Positions 34,723 to 44,835 of a stretch of 64,000 bases of DNA are shown in pieces; the stretch's first letter is position 1, and each line of letters opens with the position of its first letter. The notes under the pieces are model-generated. The model worked only from the letters and a program-made list of their open reading frames with translations. It was not told where the DNA came from and made no database searches. The stretch spans positions 2,046,001 to 2,110,000 of the forward strand of contig NZ_UGYM01000002.1 of the NCBI RefSeq assembly GCF_900456975.1, given 5' to 3'. Origin of the DNA: Shewanella baltica (lineage in GTDB: Bacteria > Pseudomonadota > Gammaproteobacteria > Enterobacterales > Shewanellaceae). The translations under genes and the position numbers were made by a program.

Positions 34723-36315
34723 TTGAAGCTCATTGACGCATTGTCTATTCTGTCCAAATCCTCACCATTTGCTGTGAGTACTGATAGAGTTTCCGAAAGT
34801 ACCCTGTCGACTTTTAAAAAGTATATCTATATCCAGACTGACATCGAAGCTGATTTTAAAACCAAGCTGATGCAGTGTAAGCCCGGACAGATTATCTTTC
34901 TGTGTGGCTCCAGTGGTGATGGCAAGTCAGAAATCCTCACCCAGTATAAAAATCAATGGAAATCAAAAATAGACTTCCATTTAGATGCTACCCACAGCTT
35001 TAATCCCGACCAAACTGCTATTAATACCCTTGATGAGCGTTTTACACAGTTTAAAGCGTCAGGCCGTCCATTGGTGGTTGGGATTAACATCGGGATGTTA
35101 GGTAATTACGCTGAGGAAGGAAGTGAAGAACACGTCGAAATAACTCAAGCCATTAAGTCTTTTTTGTCTGGTCGTCGGGAAGATATACCAAGCAAGTATG
35201 TGTTTTTGGATTTTGAAGATTACCCTAAGTTTTCGCTCTCTGAGGCAGGGAATACTTCCGATTTTGCATTGCAACTTATTAAGCGGTTAACTGAGCTAAC
35301 TCTTGATAATCCATTCTATGCGCTGCACCAAAATCAAGTTCAAAAGAATGGGCATGACAGTGTGACGGCTAATTTCTCCTTGCTAGCATTACCAGCGGTG
35401 CAACAGTCGGTGATTGATCTCCTGCTTAAAGCTAGGCTGATAAAAGACCAATTTTTAACAGCGCGTGCCTTATTGGATTTTTTGTATCAAATATTGGCAA
35501 TGAAAGGTTATTTATTCGACAACTTATTTTCAGGTGGCGACAACGAACTTTTACAACATATAAAAACCTTTGACCCCAGTAATTTACATACCCGAAATAT
35601 CGATGAATTTGTCTTGCAATATGGTTTGGGGGTAACGGGAGAAGATTTTGAACTACTCAAAATTCAATTAAAACCTCTAGGTGTTTACGAATTAAAGTCA
35701 GCAGCATCCTGTTTACGACTAGCTTATATACTCCGTAATGATGTCAGTATTAGTTCAGGATTTATTGATTCATTTAAGGCTGATTTCAATAATATCCTTG
35801 TTGACCAATATTCCTCTATCTGGTTGTTACATAAGAATTTTGATGGCTCAGGTAAGCAAAAAAAGGAATTGAATTCTTTTTACAAGGAAACCTTGATTGC
35901 AGCAGTGCATCGATATTGTAACCGTCATGCGCATACACTTGATAAAGATGCTTACTTTATTAGCGAATACAACGGTTTTAAAACAGCGGTTGAGTTGGAA
36001 GTTAAACCAAATTTCGTTGCGATCTCACAAAATGCCTCAAATAAAATAGGCGCATTTGCTGCTCAACTCCTCGTTGATGATAAACCACTCAAAACTATGC
36101 CAATCAGCATGAATCTATTTGGGCTTTTGCAGCGCATAACCCAAGGTTACCGTCCAAATAAACATGATAAAAATGCGGTCTTATTGCTGGATGAAGTGAT
36201 TGAGCAAATAGTGTCTGTCGCCAATAAAAAGGAAACACTGTTGATCCTTAAGTCCGACAAAAGATACAAGGTAACCAATCAAGACAATGAGTATTTTGAA
36301 GTGAGTGGACTCTGA
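34723..36315 (+). CDS. dptF: DptF, phosphorothioation-dependent restriction
   Basis: 530 residues from a TTG at 34723 preceded by AGGGAG; the open frame begins at an ATG at 34666 that has no ribosome site, so 549 residues is the alternative. LSILSKSSPFAVST matches the usual DptF N-terminus. Walker A FLCGSSGDGKSEI (about 58-70) and later FVFLDFEDYPKF as a possible Walker B make it an ATPase. With DptG and DptH it forms the restriction arm that attacks DNA lacking phosphorothioate marks. Followed by dptG after one base. Confidence 0.85.
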   Translation: MKLIDALSILSKSSPFAVSTDRVSESTLSTFKKYIYIQTDIEADFKTKLMQCKPGQIIFLCGSSGDGKSEILTQYKNQWKSKIDFHLDATHSFNPDQTAINTLDERFTQFKASGRPLVVGINIGMLGNYAEEGSEEHVEITQAIKSFLSGRREDIPSKYVFLDFEDYPKFSLSEAGNTSDFALQLIKRLTELTLDNPFYALHQNQVQKNGHDSVTANFSLLALPAVQQSVIDLLLKARLIKDQFLTARALLDFLYQILAMKGYLFDNLFSGGDNELLQHIKTFDPSNLHTRNIDEFVLQYGLGVTGEDFELLKIQLKPLGVYELKSAASCLRLAYILRNDVSISSGFIDSFKADFNNILVDQYSSIWLLHKNFDGSGKQKKELNSFYKETLIAAVHRYCNRHAHTLDKDAYFISEYNGFKTAVELEVKPNFVAISQNASNKIGAFAAQLLVDDKPLKTMPISMNLFGLLQRITQGYRPNKHDKNAVLLLDEVIEQIVSVANKKETLLILKSDKRYKVTNQDNEYFEVSGL

Positions 36316-36316
36316 G

Positions 36317-37642
36317 ATGATGACAGATAAATTTACGATGCCGATAAACGCTGAGTTACCACAAACAGAAAAAGACATACCCAACAAAAATAGCTTGAAT
36401 AGCTATTTGCCGATTAGAACAAAGGGCAATGATTTTGAATGGGATGCTGTTATTGGCCTAGTGTTACGTGGGTTGCTGCGCAAAAAAGTTGAAAAATACG
36501 AATACGAGCAGTTTGTCACCGATTGCCAAAATACACTGCAAGAGAAACTAGGCGAAGAAGCCTTTTGGGATGTACTTAGGGAGATGTACTTTGATAATAA
36601 AGACATCTTTGCCGTGAGCCCGGAGTTATTACTATTTCGTGCCCAAAAAGATCTCATTAATGCCGGCGATAGCAGGATTGCATCTATGTTTACCAATCTC
36701 GCGGGAGGGCAAAAGATTGAATCCTTCAATGGAAATCTAAATTTTCTTGAGCGAGAGATGCTAGAAACCTTACGCCGCAAAATGAAGGATGATAGTGCGT
36801 TTGAACCTTCTGAGCGTCCTTATTTACCTTTTTTATCCAAAGTATTCCGTAAAGACTTACGGTTTTTGGCAAGTCGTCCGAAGTACTTGCTGAGTGAAAT
36901 TGAGCATTTTTTGTCTTTCTACGGTTTCACATATACCGCGCAACTGAGTTTGTCACTGCTTTCTTGGCGTTCGGGTGAAGAGCCAAGTGCTAAACCACTG
37001 TACTTTATCATGGATCATGAGCGTGCCAGTAACGAGCGAAGCCATGTAAGAAACCATGGATACGTTATGTTCAAAGCGTCAGCAGAACGCTTATTTCCTA
37101 TGTTGACCATGCTGGAGTTACTCCAACTCAAAGATGTCGAAAAACGTCCATTATGGGAAATTACCCGAGATGTGATTGACTGCCAATTAGATTTAAAGCC
37201 TAAGTTGGAAGCTTTTGCGCATGCGTTTAGGAGTCAAAGACAACTGGATACTGAGTTTATCCGCTCAGAATCTTCGTTAGATTGGCTTGAAAACATCATG
37301 AAGCTTGCGATGGCGCAGTTTAACGTCGGTGAGCGCCTCAATATTAATAAAAAATACGTACAGGAAGTTGAAACCCATCTTGCGGCTAATTTTGTCCAAT
37401 CGAGAGGACGCTCAGGAAGAGTTCTGGTCCTCAATCAAGACCACATCATATTGCTGACCAATATTGTTGTTGGCGATGAAGAGAAGCTTCGCTTCCATGA
37501 TTTACTGGAAGAATTCAAATTGCGTGGCATTTTCGTCGATAAGCAAACCGAGCAAGAGCTGATTAAATTTTACGAGCGCATAGGTAACGTGGAGCGCATG
37601 AGCGACAGTGGAGACGCAGTATATGTCCGTAAAACCATTTGA
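36317..37642 (+). CDS. dptG: DptG, phosphorothioation-dependent restriction
   Basis: 441 residues from ATG 36317, one base after the dptF stop; an in-frame GTG at 36305 is possible. No catalytic motif that I recognise. Segments such as NSYLPIRTKGNDFEWDAVIG near the N-terminus fit the DptG family, and position between dptF and dptH with tight coupling supports the call. Known to be required with DptF and DptH for restriction; biochemical role unclear. Ends 20 bases inside dptH. Confidence 0.82.
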   Translation: MMTDKFTMPINAELPQTEKDIPNKNSLNSYLPIRTKGNDFEWDAVIGLVLRGLLRKKVEKYEYEQFVTDCQNTLQEKLGEEAFWDVLREMYFDNKDIFAVSPELLLFRAQKDLINAGDSRIASMFTNLAGGQKIESFNGNLNFLEREMLETLRRKMKDDSAFEPSERPYLPFLSKVFRKDLRFLASRPKYLLSEIEHFLSFYGFTYTAQLSLSLLSWRSGEEPSAKPLYFIMDHERASNERSHVRNHGYVMFKASAERLFPMLTMLELLQLKDVEKRPLWEITRDVIDCQLDLKPKLEAFAHAFRSQRQLDTEFIRSESSLDWLENIMKLAMAQFNVGERLNINKKYVQEVETHLAANFVQSRGRSGRVLVLNQDHIILLTNIVVGDEEKLRFHDLLEEFKLRGIFVDKQTEQELIKFYERIGNVERMSDSGDAVYVRKTI

Positions 37643-40600
37643 GACATTTTTGGTTGAACAATTTTTAGGCAAGGCAGGCACGGTTATTGAGGCAGGCTTC
37701 CGTTACCAATTTAAATCGCCCGATAGTGAAAACAGTATTCGTTTGTACCAAGCGTTAATCGCCTTGAAAGCGGGTGATATTTCGTCAGATCACGGAGTCT
37801 TACTACCTTATCTTCAGCTTGGTAGCTGTAAAGTTGTACCTGTGATCCAAAGTGAGCAACCACATGAATCAATGGGGTTTACCGAAAATTATATTTCCTT
37901 ATTACGTGATGAAGTTGCGGGACAAGAAGGTTTTTTAAAGGGCTTCGCGCTGCTCATTATTCACAACAGTTTGCTCGATACAGTTATTAACTCCGCAGAA
38001 GACTTATCTCAACCAGGTCAGGTGTGGAATACCGAGGAAATTAAGCGTGCATTAAAGGGACTGATAGATCAGCAAGATACTGGCAGAGGTGTCTCACAGT
38101 GTCTACTTGACGATCAGTTTGATGCCATTTTAGATGATGGCGCCACCATGTTTGGTTTTGAAGCTTTATATAACGCGGTGCGCGATGGTGATTTGCGTTT
38201 TAACGAGTTAGGAATGCTTAATGACCCACAAATTGTGCTTTATGAAGGTCAACCTGCTCAGCTTCGTCGCCGTCTGGCTGAAAACAGAGCCTTATACGAA
38301 GAGTTGAGTTTTGAGGTTGAGCATTTTGGTGATCAGCTTGAGGAACGGTTGAAATCCTTTGGTGAAAAATTTATCCGCGAACACTTTTCCGAGACTGATA
38401 GCTGGAAAAACGTCGATTTTCAACGTTATTTGGATGAAATGAAGCGTAATTCTACTCAGCAGTTGATACTGGAAGATGAGCAAGGCATTAAGGGGATGAC
38501 CGTTATTGCTCGCAATAAATCTGAATCCAAAGCAGGTATGCGCGATAGGCATATCATTATCGAACTTGATAATGAGGTGAATGAATACGAGCTTAAGTTT
38601 AATTTTGCTGGTGCAAATAATCTCGATAAGAGTCAGTTCAGCCTTAAACCTGCTAAGGGCATAAAAGTTGATTACCTAATCAGTGCCAGAAATAATCCAC
38701 TGCATGGATGTAGCGCAACGCTAAAGGCGACGTATGCACATGAGCCGCAGTTTTTTAACCTGCAGTTAAAGCGTGAAAATAAGTCCGAGGTTTATAACTT
38801 CCGCTGCTTAGTTGTGCGTAAAGGTGAGTTTTACATCGAGCCGATTAAAAACTTGTTTTTGATTGAGCCAGCTAAAATGCGCCTCACGCTTAATATGGAT
38901 GAAAACAAGCTGCAAATAATTAAAGGCGGTACAAAAGCCTTGTCATTATTTGATGCAAAACAGGTGGTCAATAAAGCGGAATATGATTTAGTCGATTTTG
39001 AAGCTCTAGCAAATGAGTCTGATGAAATCGATTTTATTGTGCAGTCGGGTGAAAATCAGCTTTGTTTTAACGTTGAAGGCGCTGTGGCAACCGATTCATT
39101 AACGATACCACTGCTGCTTAATCGAGGGCGTTACCACAAGCTATTTAAAAATGACTATAACGGTGAGCTGTTATACCAAAAAGGCAAGGTTAGCTTGGAT
39201 AACAGCGAATTCGTTGTCCCAGGATTGCGCCTAAAATTACTGCGTTGGGAACAAGATTTTGTTGATAATCGTATTGTTGCGCAGCTCGATAGTAAGCCAA
39301 TTGAACTGAGTCAATTGCTGGCAGTAGACGATAACATTCACAGCGCTTACCAAGACCTATTCGAATATCTATCAACCCACAACACGATTCCATCATTAGT
39401 GTCTTGGGGAGTTGATTTCACCGCAATCGTTTCTCGACTCGTGGATGCCTATTTAAGTTTTTTTGAAGCCATACCCACAGGCGGTATGCTTTCAAGCGCA
39501 CAAAAATTAGCAATTAAAATCGGGAACATCGCGGCAGATGGTGAAGAGTACTATTCGCCTTACCATCCTTTATTGCTGGCCTATAACCTCTATCTTAGCC
39601 AAACAATGCAACGAGATAGTAGCTTCGAAAGCTTACCCGATGTGACCTTTGAGCGACTGTCAGCAACAGGTTTACTGCCTTATGTTTATCATCCCTTATA
39701 TGGCTTTGCCTATAACCAAAGGGTCAGAGAAAACGCTTTTTGGCTGCGCAGTGTGCCACAAGAAAAAAGTGCACTGACCTTTGTGCGAAAACTGGTGAAA
39801 GAAAAGCTAGATGAGTTTCAGCTTGCCTTTACTCAACTATTTAGTGGCAATGACAACAGCATTTTAGTGAATGCCGTTAACCAAGATGCCGCAAATGAGC
39901 TGTTTTTAGGCTTGGTCGATTACATTCGCACAAATATGGATAAGTCGGCTGCGATTCACGTTAACCTGTACGATGATGATCTATCGTTTAACGCCTTTGA
40001 CCGCTTTGCTGAAACAGCAAACTATGATGAATTAAAAGAATGGCTTGAACTTAATAAAGGTAAAGCCCGTGAGACAGCAGATACGGTGATTGATCTGCTA
40101 CGTACCCGCCTGACTTACAGTAAATTTACCAATGCCCAAGGTGACTCTGCTGGGCAAGCCTATGCACATTTAACCTTTTTCCGAAATAACAATAAGGTTG
40201 ATTGCACCAGTATCGCTATCGACAGCATGGTTTCGGGGATTGCCTGCGATGGTTTATTGGCGGGTGAGGCTTCAAAGAGTGATAACGGTTCTTATCTAAC
40301 CGGCTTTGGCTTGCAGGGGGTTGAATACAGCGATTTACCACACCTGAAAATGGCTAAATATATTGGTTCACTAATCAAGCCAGCACTGCAGCCAAATACG
40401 CCTTATCAAGGGACTGACGCAGTCGTTATTGCGGTCAATGAAGATTTTAAAACCTTGCTAAAGCGTTCATACGAGAGCTCTATTTGGACCACGATTATTG
40501 ACCCTAAAGTCACCTTGGACTTTTTCCACAGTAATGAAGATGTGGTGCTGATCCATTACTCTGACCAATACACCAGTTCAGCCAGTTATGATGCGATTAC

Positions 40601-42719
40601 TGTTACGGCACAAACCCAGTTATTTGAGCGCGTAATACAGCAGGGGGATGGTGGCAGACTCAATGAGTTCAACGCCTTCAATGGTGATTGGTTACTTAAG
40701 ATGATGACCTGTACACCAAAGGTGAACAAAGAGCGCAAGGGAATTATTGGCGCCTACAAGTTTATTGTGAGTCTTTTGCACCAATCCGATATCACTTGGG
40801 TGCCATTGTCTGTAGGCGAGATGATACGCGTAGCAGGTAACATCGGTCTGAAGATTTCAGAAAGTGATTTTTCGTGCAGGCTGAATGGTTACGTTAAAGG
40901 GGCGATATCTGACGATGTACTTTTGGTTGGCTTTAAAGCGCAGCAAATCTATTTATTGCCGCTTGAGGTGAAAACGGGCGCTACGCCTAATTATCAAAAG
41001 GCTGTCGCTCAGGCTAAAGAGTTACTCCGTTATATGAGCGCTGATATTCTGGGGAAATCAACGGTTGCAGGAAAGTTGCACCGTGGTTTATTTATGCGCC
41101 AAGTATTGATGCAGATTGATAAATATCGTCTCTATAACGTCTTTAATCCTGGGTATTTTGACGGATTGCTTGCCGAAAAAGAGCAGTGGTTAAAAGGCGA
41201 TTACGCACTTGCTTGCATCGCTAACTATCCTGCAGGCTTTGTGGTCAGCCACCTTGAAAGTGATGCGGTATTCGAACCTGACTATCAGCTGGTAGATGGC
41301 ATTCTGCGTATCGATTTACCCATGGCCATTCTTAAAACTTTGGTTGAAACACCACTGCAGCAGCTGTTAACAACAACGGATATCGCAAAACTTTGCCATG
41401 TTCCAACAAAGTATATGTTAACAAGGGATTACAGCGGAGTTCCGATAGATACCATAGAGGACGAAACCGAAGTTCCCAGCGCAGGCGATAAATCCACGCT
41501 GCCAAATGTAAATACTGATGAGACTGAGAATATTGATAAAAAAACTCAGCAAGAGTCTGAGCCTACGATATCCACGCAAAGGCTAAATACTGCCACGAGT
41601 GGGCATTTGTCGGTGCTGTTTGGCCATAATGCCACTACCGAAGCGCCGTTAAATTGGGAGCCAACCAATACTGCCAAATTTATGAATACCAATACGGGCA
41701 TCATTGGCACTATGGGCACAGGTAAAACTCAGTTCACCAAGTCGGTCATTACTCAATTGCATCGCAATCAAGCCGACAATGTTAACGGTGCGCCTATTGG
41801 CATGTTGGTCTTCGATTACAAGTCTGACTATGTGGATGATAAGTTTATAGACGCCACTCAGGCTAAGAAGTACAAGCTTCACAAGCTTCCCTATAACCCA
41901 TTGAGTTTATACGGCGATACGCCGATGCTGCCGGTGCACACCGCACGTGGCTTTTCAGAAACTATGGGTAAAGCCTTTAACTTGGGGCAAAAGCAGCAGT
42001 TAAGACTTCGCAAGCTGGTTGGCGAGGCCTACGAGCTTGCGGGGATCAATAAATCTGACTCAAGCACATGGCAAAAACTTGCCCCGACCATAGCCGATGT
42101 GTGGGAGCTGTTTATTGAAACCGAACCCGATGAAGACTCACTCTATGCCGCGCTCGAAAGTTTGTATGAGCTCGAGATTTTTGAAGACAAAAATGCCCAA
42201 TGCATGAGTCTATATGATCTCATTAGCGGTATTACTGTTGTAGAGCTGGCGGGATATCCCTCTGAGGTTCAAAACCTAGTGGTGGCGTTAACCTTAGATC
42301 TGTTTTATTCGCAAATGCAAAAGCATGGTAAGCCTGAAGTTGTTGGTGATTTTCGTCAAATCACCAAACTTGTGCTTGTGGATGAGGCCGATAACTTTAT
42401 GTCGCAAAACTTCCCCAGCCTTCGCAAAATCCTTAAAGAAGGGCGCGAATATGGTGTTGGCGTAGTGCTCTCTACTCAGGATATTACTCACTTCCAAACC
42501 GGAGAAAATGATTATTCCAGTTATGTGATGACTTGGGTTGTGCACCGCGTTGCTAAAATTAAACCTCAAGATATTAAAGCCATTTTCAGTGTTAACGAAA
42601 AATCAGAGCAAGAAAGACTCATGGAAACCATTAATAAGCTTGAAAAGCATAACAGCTTATATATTGATGGTGCCAAGAAACTACAGAAAATGCGGGATAG
42701 AGCGTTTTGGGAGTTGTAG
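37623..42719 (+). CDS. dptH: DptH, large restriction ATPase
   Basis: 1698 residues from ATG 37623 with GGAGA upstream. The N-terminal ~1300 residues include a PD-(D/E)XK-like stretch (VLLVGFKAQQIYLLPLEVKT, about 1100-1120, 'E-x-K'). The C-terminal ~400 form a HerA/FtsK-type ATPase: GIIGTMGTGKTQFTKS (Walker A, about 1360), KLVLVDEADNFMSQ (Walker B, about 1583), GVVLSTQDITHF (sensor). It is the probable translocase/nuclease core of DptFGH. A polar, Glu/Thr-rich linker (about 1275-1330) separates the parts. The nuclease motif is my reading and less certain than the ATPase. Confidence 0.87.
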   Translation: MSVKPFETFLVEQFLGKAGTVIEAGFRYQFKSPDSENSIRLYQALIALKAGDISSDHGVLLPYLQLGSCKVVPVIQSEQPHESMGFTENYISLLRDEVAGQEGFLKGFALLIIHNSLLDTVINSAEDLSQPGQVWNTEEIKRALKGLIDQQDTGRGVSQCLLDDQFDAILDDGATMFGFEALYNAVRDGDLRFNELGMLNDPQIVLYEGQPAQLRRRLAENRALYEELSFEVEHFGDQLEERLKSFGEKFIREHFSETDSWKNVDFQRYLDEMKRNSTQQLILEDEQGIKGMTVIARNKSESKAGMRDRHIIIELDNEVNEYELKFNFAGANNLDKSQFSLKPAKGIKVDYLISARNNPLHGCSATLKATYAHEPQFFNLQLKRENKSEVYNFRCLVVRKGEFYIEPIKNLFLIEPAKMRLTLNMDENKLQIIKGGTKALSLFDAKQVVNKAEYDLVDFEALANESDEIDFIVQSGENQLCFNVEGAVATDSLTIPLLLNRGRYHKLFKNDYNGELLYQKGKVSLDNSEFVVPGLRLKLLRWEQDFVDNRIVAQLDSKPIELSQLLAVDDNIHSAYQDLFEYLSTHNTIPSLVSWGVDFTAIVSRLVDAYLSFFEAIPTGGMLSSAQKLAIKIGNIAADGEEYYSPYHPLLLAYNLYLSQTMQRDSSFESLPDVTFERLSATGLLPYVYHPLYGFAYNQRVRENAFWLRSVPQEKSALTFVRKLVKEKLDEFQLAFTQLFSGNDNSILVNAVNQDAANELFLGLVDYIRTNMDKSAAIHVNLYDDDLSFNAFDRFAETANYDELKEWLELNKGKARETADTVIDLLRTRLTYSKFTNAQGDSAGQAYAHLTFFRNNNKVDCTSIAIDSMVSGIACDGLLAGEASKSDNGSYLTGFGLQGVEYSDLPHLKMAKYIGSLIKPALQPNTPYQGTDAVVIAVNEDFKTLLKRSYESSIWTTIIDPKVTLDFFHSNEDVVLIHYSDQYTSSASYDAITVTAQTQLFERVIQQGDGGRLNEFNAFNGDWLLKMMTCTPKVNKERKGIIGAYKFIVSLLHQSDITWVPLSVGEMIRVAGNIGLKISESDFSCRLNGYVKGAISDDVLLVGFKAQQIYLLPLEVKTGATPNYQKAVAQAKELLRYMSADILGKSTVAGKLHRGLFMRQVLMQIDKYRLYNVFNPGYFDGLLAEKEQWLKGDYALACIANYPAGFVVSHLESDAVFEPDYQLVDGILRIDLPMAILKTLVETPLQQLLTTTDIAKLCHVPTKYMLTRDYSGVPIDTIEDETEVPSAGDKSTLPNVNTDETENIDKKTQQESEPTISTQRLNTATSGHLSVLFGHNATTEAPLNWEPTNTAKFMNTNTGIIGTMGTGKTQFTKSVITQLHRNQADNVNGAPIGMLVFDYKSDYVDDKFIDATQAKKYKLHKLPYNPLSLYGDTPMLPVHTARGFSETMGKAFNLGQKQQLRLRKLVGEAYELAGINKSDSSTWQKLAPTIADVWELFIETEPDEDSLYAALESLYELEIFEDKNAQCMSLYDLISGITVVELAGYPSEVQNLVVALTLDLFYSQMQKHGKPEVVGDFRQITKLVLVDEADNFMSQNFPSLRKILKEGREYGVGVVLSTQDITHFQTGENDYSSYVMTWVVHRVAKIKPQDIKAIFSVNEKSEQERLMETINKLEKHNSLYIDGAKKLQKMRDRAFWEL

Positions 42720-42783
42720 AAATATGTTCAACAAGATACTAGATAAAAGATGATTTTAAATTAAATTAAATTTGAGGATTGTT

Positions 42784-44835
42784 ATGCGAAGAACAAATAT
42801 AGATAAATATAAATATAATTTCGAAAGGGTCGGATCTTTTGGTGTTTTTAGAAGTAATGGTTCAGCTCCGGTTGAATTCATTATGTCCACAATGTCAATC
42901 GATGAAATTGCAAACTTATCATTTGCAAGAGATATTAGTTCTGGTCTCAATTTCGATTATCTAATACAGAGAGATATTGATCAAGATAGAGCACTAAGTG
43001 AAATTAGTCGTTATATTACCTCCACCGAAGGTGATATACAAAAAGAGGTTGTTTTTCTTCCTCCGCTATTGGTTGCTGTTGTAGAAACTGATACAGAAAA
43101 TAATTTAGTAAACTACTATCCTGATAGTAACTTTGATGAAAATCAAGATGAGTATGGTGAAACTTATTTAAGAGAATGGCCAGGATTGTTCAAAGTCACC
43201 AATTTTGGTTCTAAGAGTGGAGTTGATATATCATTTGTGACAGTTGAACACGGCATTTCAGATAAAAAAATTGATATTGGCCAAGCAAAAATTGAAGTGT
43301 ATTTAACCAAGAAAAAAGTTAGAGGTGGCAAACTAGTTGTTATTGATGGGCAACATAGGCTTTATGCTTTAGAGCATCTACGCGCACATAGTTACAGTAA
43401 AGTTAAAGATATTGTTGTACCGGTATGTATTATTTATGCGGCAAACTCTTGTCATGGGTTAAATAATGATGCAGACATACAACCATCTATACCTAGTTTT
43501 ATGAGAAGTCTTTTTGTTGACGTTAACTCTACGGTCGAAAGAGTTAGTGGTCATTTCTTAACTCTTTTACAGGATAATACTCTAGGTTCAATTATATGTC
43601 GTGATTTTTGTAATGAGTTGTTAAAAGATCCCGAGCTTGGAGTTAATGCTTTAGCTTTAGTTGAGTGGAATACAAAAAATCACAAGGAGTCACTTACTAT
43701 AACTAGAGAACATACTTTAACAAGTATTGGTGTTTTAAACTCTGGTTTTGAGGAGTCATTTAAATCTGATTCTGGTATAAAATTGATTTCAGATGTTATT
43801 GGCTTAAGAGATAATATTAATGAATTTAGTTTTGGACTTGATGAGTATAATCAAGAAAATGTTATGCCTAAAGATTTTCCTTGGCGAGATTTTTCTTTGC
43901 AACATAAAGAAAAATTAACAAAACTGGTTAATTCATCAATTACTATTTTCCTTAAAAGAGTATTTTTTGGCGTTAAACATTATGAAATTGCTTTTAATTA
44001 TTTCACTATAGATTTAGACCGGTTTATTAACAAAGTTATAGAAAATAGGGATCCTCATTGTGAGTCCGCTGAGGTTGTCAAATGTCATCTCTTATTTAAT
44101 GACCCTATTAGTGGAGATGATAAATCAGCCAAGTCATTATTAGCTAGATTTTTAGATGAGTATAAACAGCATCGGGATGAAATTCTTCCAGAGATTGCCA
44201 GAAAAACGATCTATCAAAAAGCTATCATTGAGAGTTGGTGTAAACTTTTGGAGTTGTTAATACCAAGAGGTATTCCTGTCGATACCGTATCTGAGGTTTT
44301 ATGCAAACTTGTTGAATCATCATTAGATGATAATGCCGCAATACTAAATGTTAATAATCCACACATTCAAGGTACTGTATTTGATGGAAGTCGAATAAAA
44401 GTTACTAAAGAAAGCAAAAAACAGATTTCTAGGTTAATTCTTTTAAAATTATTGGATTTAAAGTTTACACGTTATTTTAATTTTACAGATGTTATTGAAA
44501 ATGCACTTGTGAATTTTGGTGTAAAAGAGTTTAGTTTGTATTATGGCAGAATGATTAAAGATAAAAAATCAAATTTCATTAAGACCTATAAGTCCAACTT
44601 TTCTTTATCTAGCTATGACCGCGAAATACTACTAGCGGCGGAAGAAAAACGTGATCAAGACTTGAAGGTTGCAAAGAGTAGCGCCAGTAAAATCGAAGCA
44701 TCTAAAGAATTCGATACACTAGTTATGGGTATTTTGAATACTGAGTTTGAATTGGCTGACAAATCATTATCTAGTTATCTGGGGGAGGATAATAGTTGGA
44801 TTGTTTATACGCTAAATGGGTTTGAGGATGAGTAA
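42784..44835 (+). CDS. DGQHR-domain protein downstream of dptH
   Basis: 683 residues from ATG 42784 (GAGG upstream). The motif GKLVVIDGQHRLYALEHLRAH (about residues 184-204) is the DGQHR signature shared with DndB, here in a protein nearly twice DndB's length. DGQHR proteins contain a ParB-like fold; DndB acts as regulator of dnd genes. Base composition is much more AT-rich than dptH, so it probably arrived separately. Overlaps the following gene by eight bases, which suggests that the two form a functional pair added behind the restriction genes. Confidence 0.72.
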   Translation: MRRTNIDKYKYNFERVGSFGVFRSNGSAPVEFIMSTMSIDEIANLSFARDISSGLNFDYLIQRDIDQDRALSEISRYITSTEGDIQKEVVFLPPLLVAVVETDTENNLVNYYPDSNFDENQDEYGETYLREWPGLFKVTNFGSKSGVDISFVTVEHGISDKKIDIGQAKIEVYLTKKKVRGGKLVVIDGQHRLYALEHLRAHSYSKVKDIVVPVCIIYAANSCHGLNNDADIQPSIPSFMRSLFVDVNSTVERVSGHFLTLLQDNTLGSIICRDFCNELLKDPELGVNALALVEWNTKNHKESLTITREHTLTSIGVLNSGFEESFKSDSGIKLISDVIGLRDNINEFSFGLDEYNQENVMPKDFPWRDFSLQHKEKLTKLVNSSITIFLKRVFFGVKHYEIAFNYFTIDLDRFINKVIENRDPHCESAEVVKCHLLFNDPISGDDKSAKSLLARFLDEYKQHRDEILPEIARKTIYQKAIIESWCKLLELLIPRGIPVDTVSEVLCKLVESSLDDNAAILNVNNPHIQGTVFDGSRIKVTKESKKQISRLILLKLLDLKFTRYFNFTDVIENALVNFGVKEFSLYYGRMIKDKKSNFIKTYKSNFSLSSYDREILLAAEEKRDQDLKVAKSSASKIEASKEFDTLVMGILNTEFELADKSLSSYLGEDNSWIVYTLNGFEDE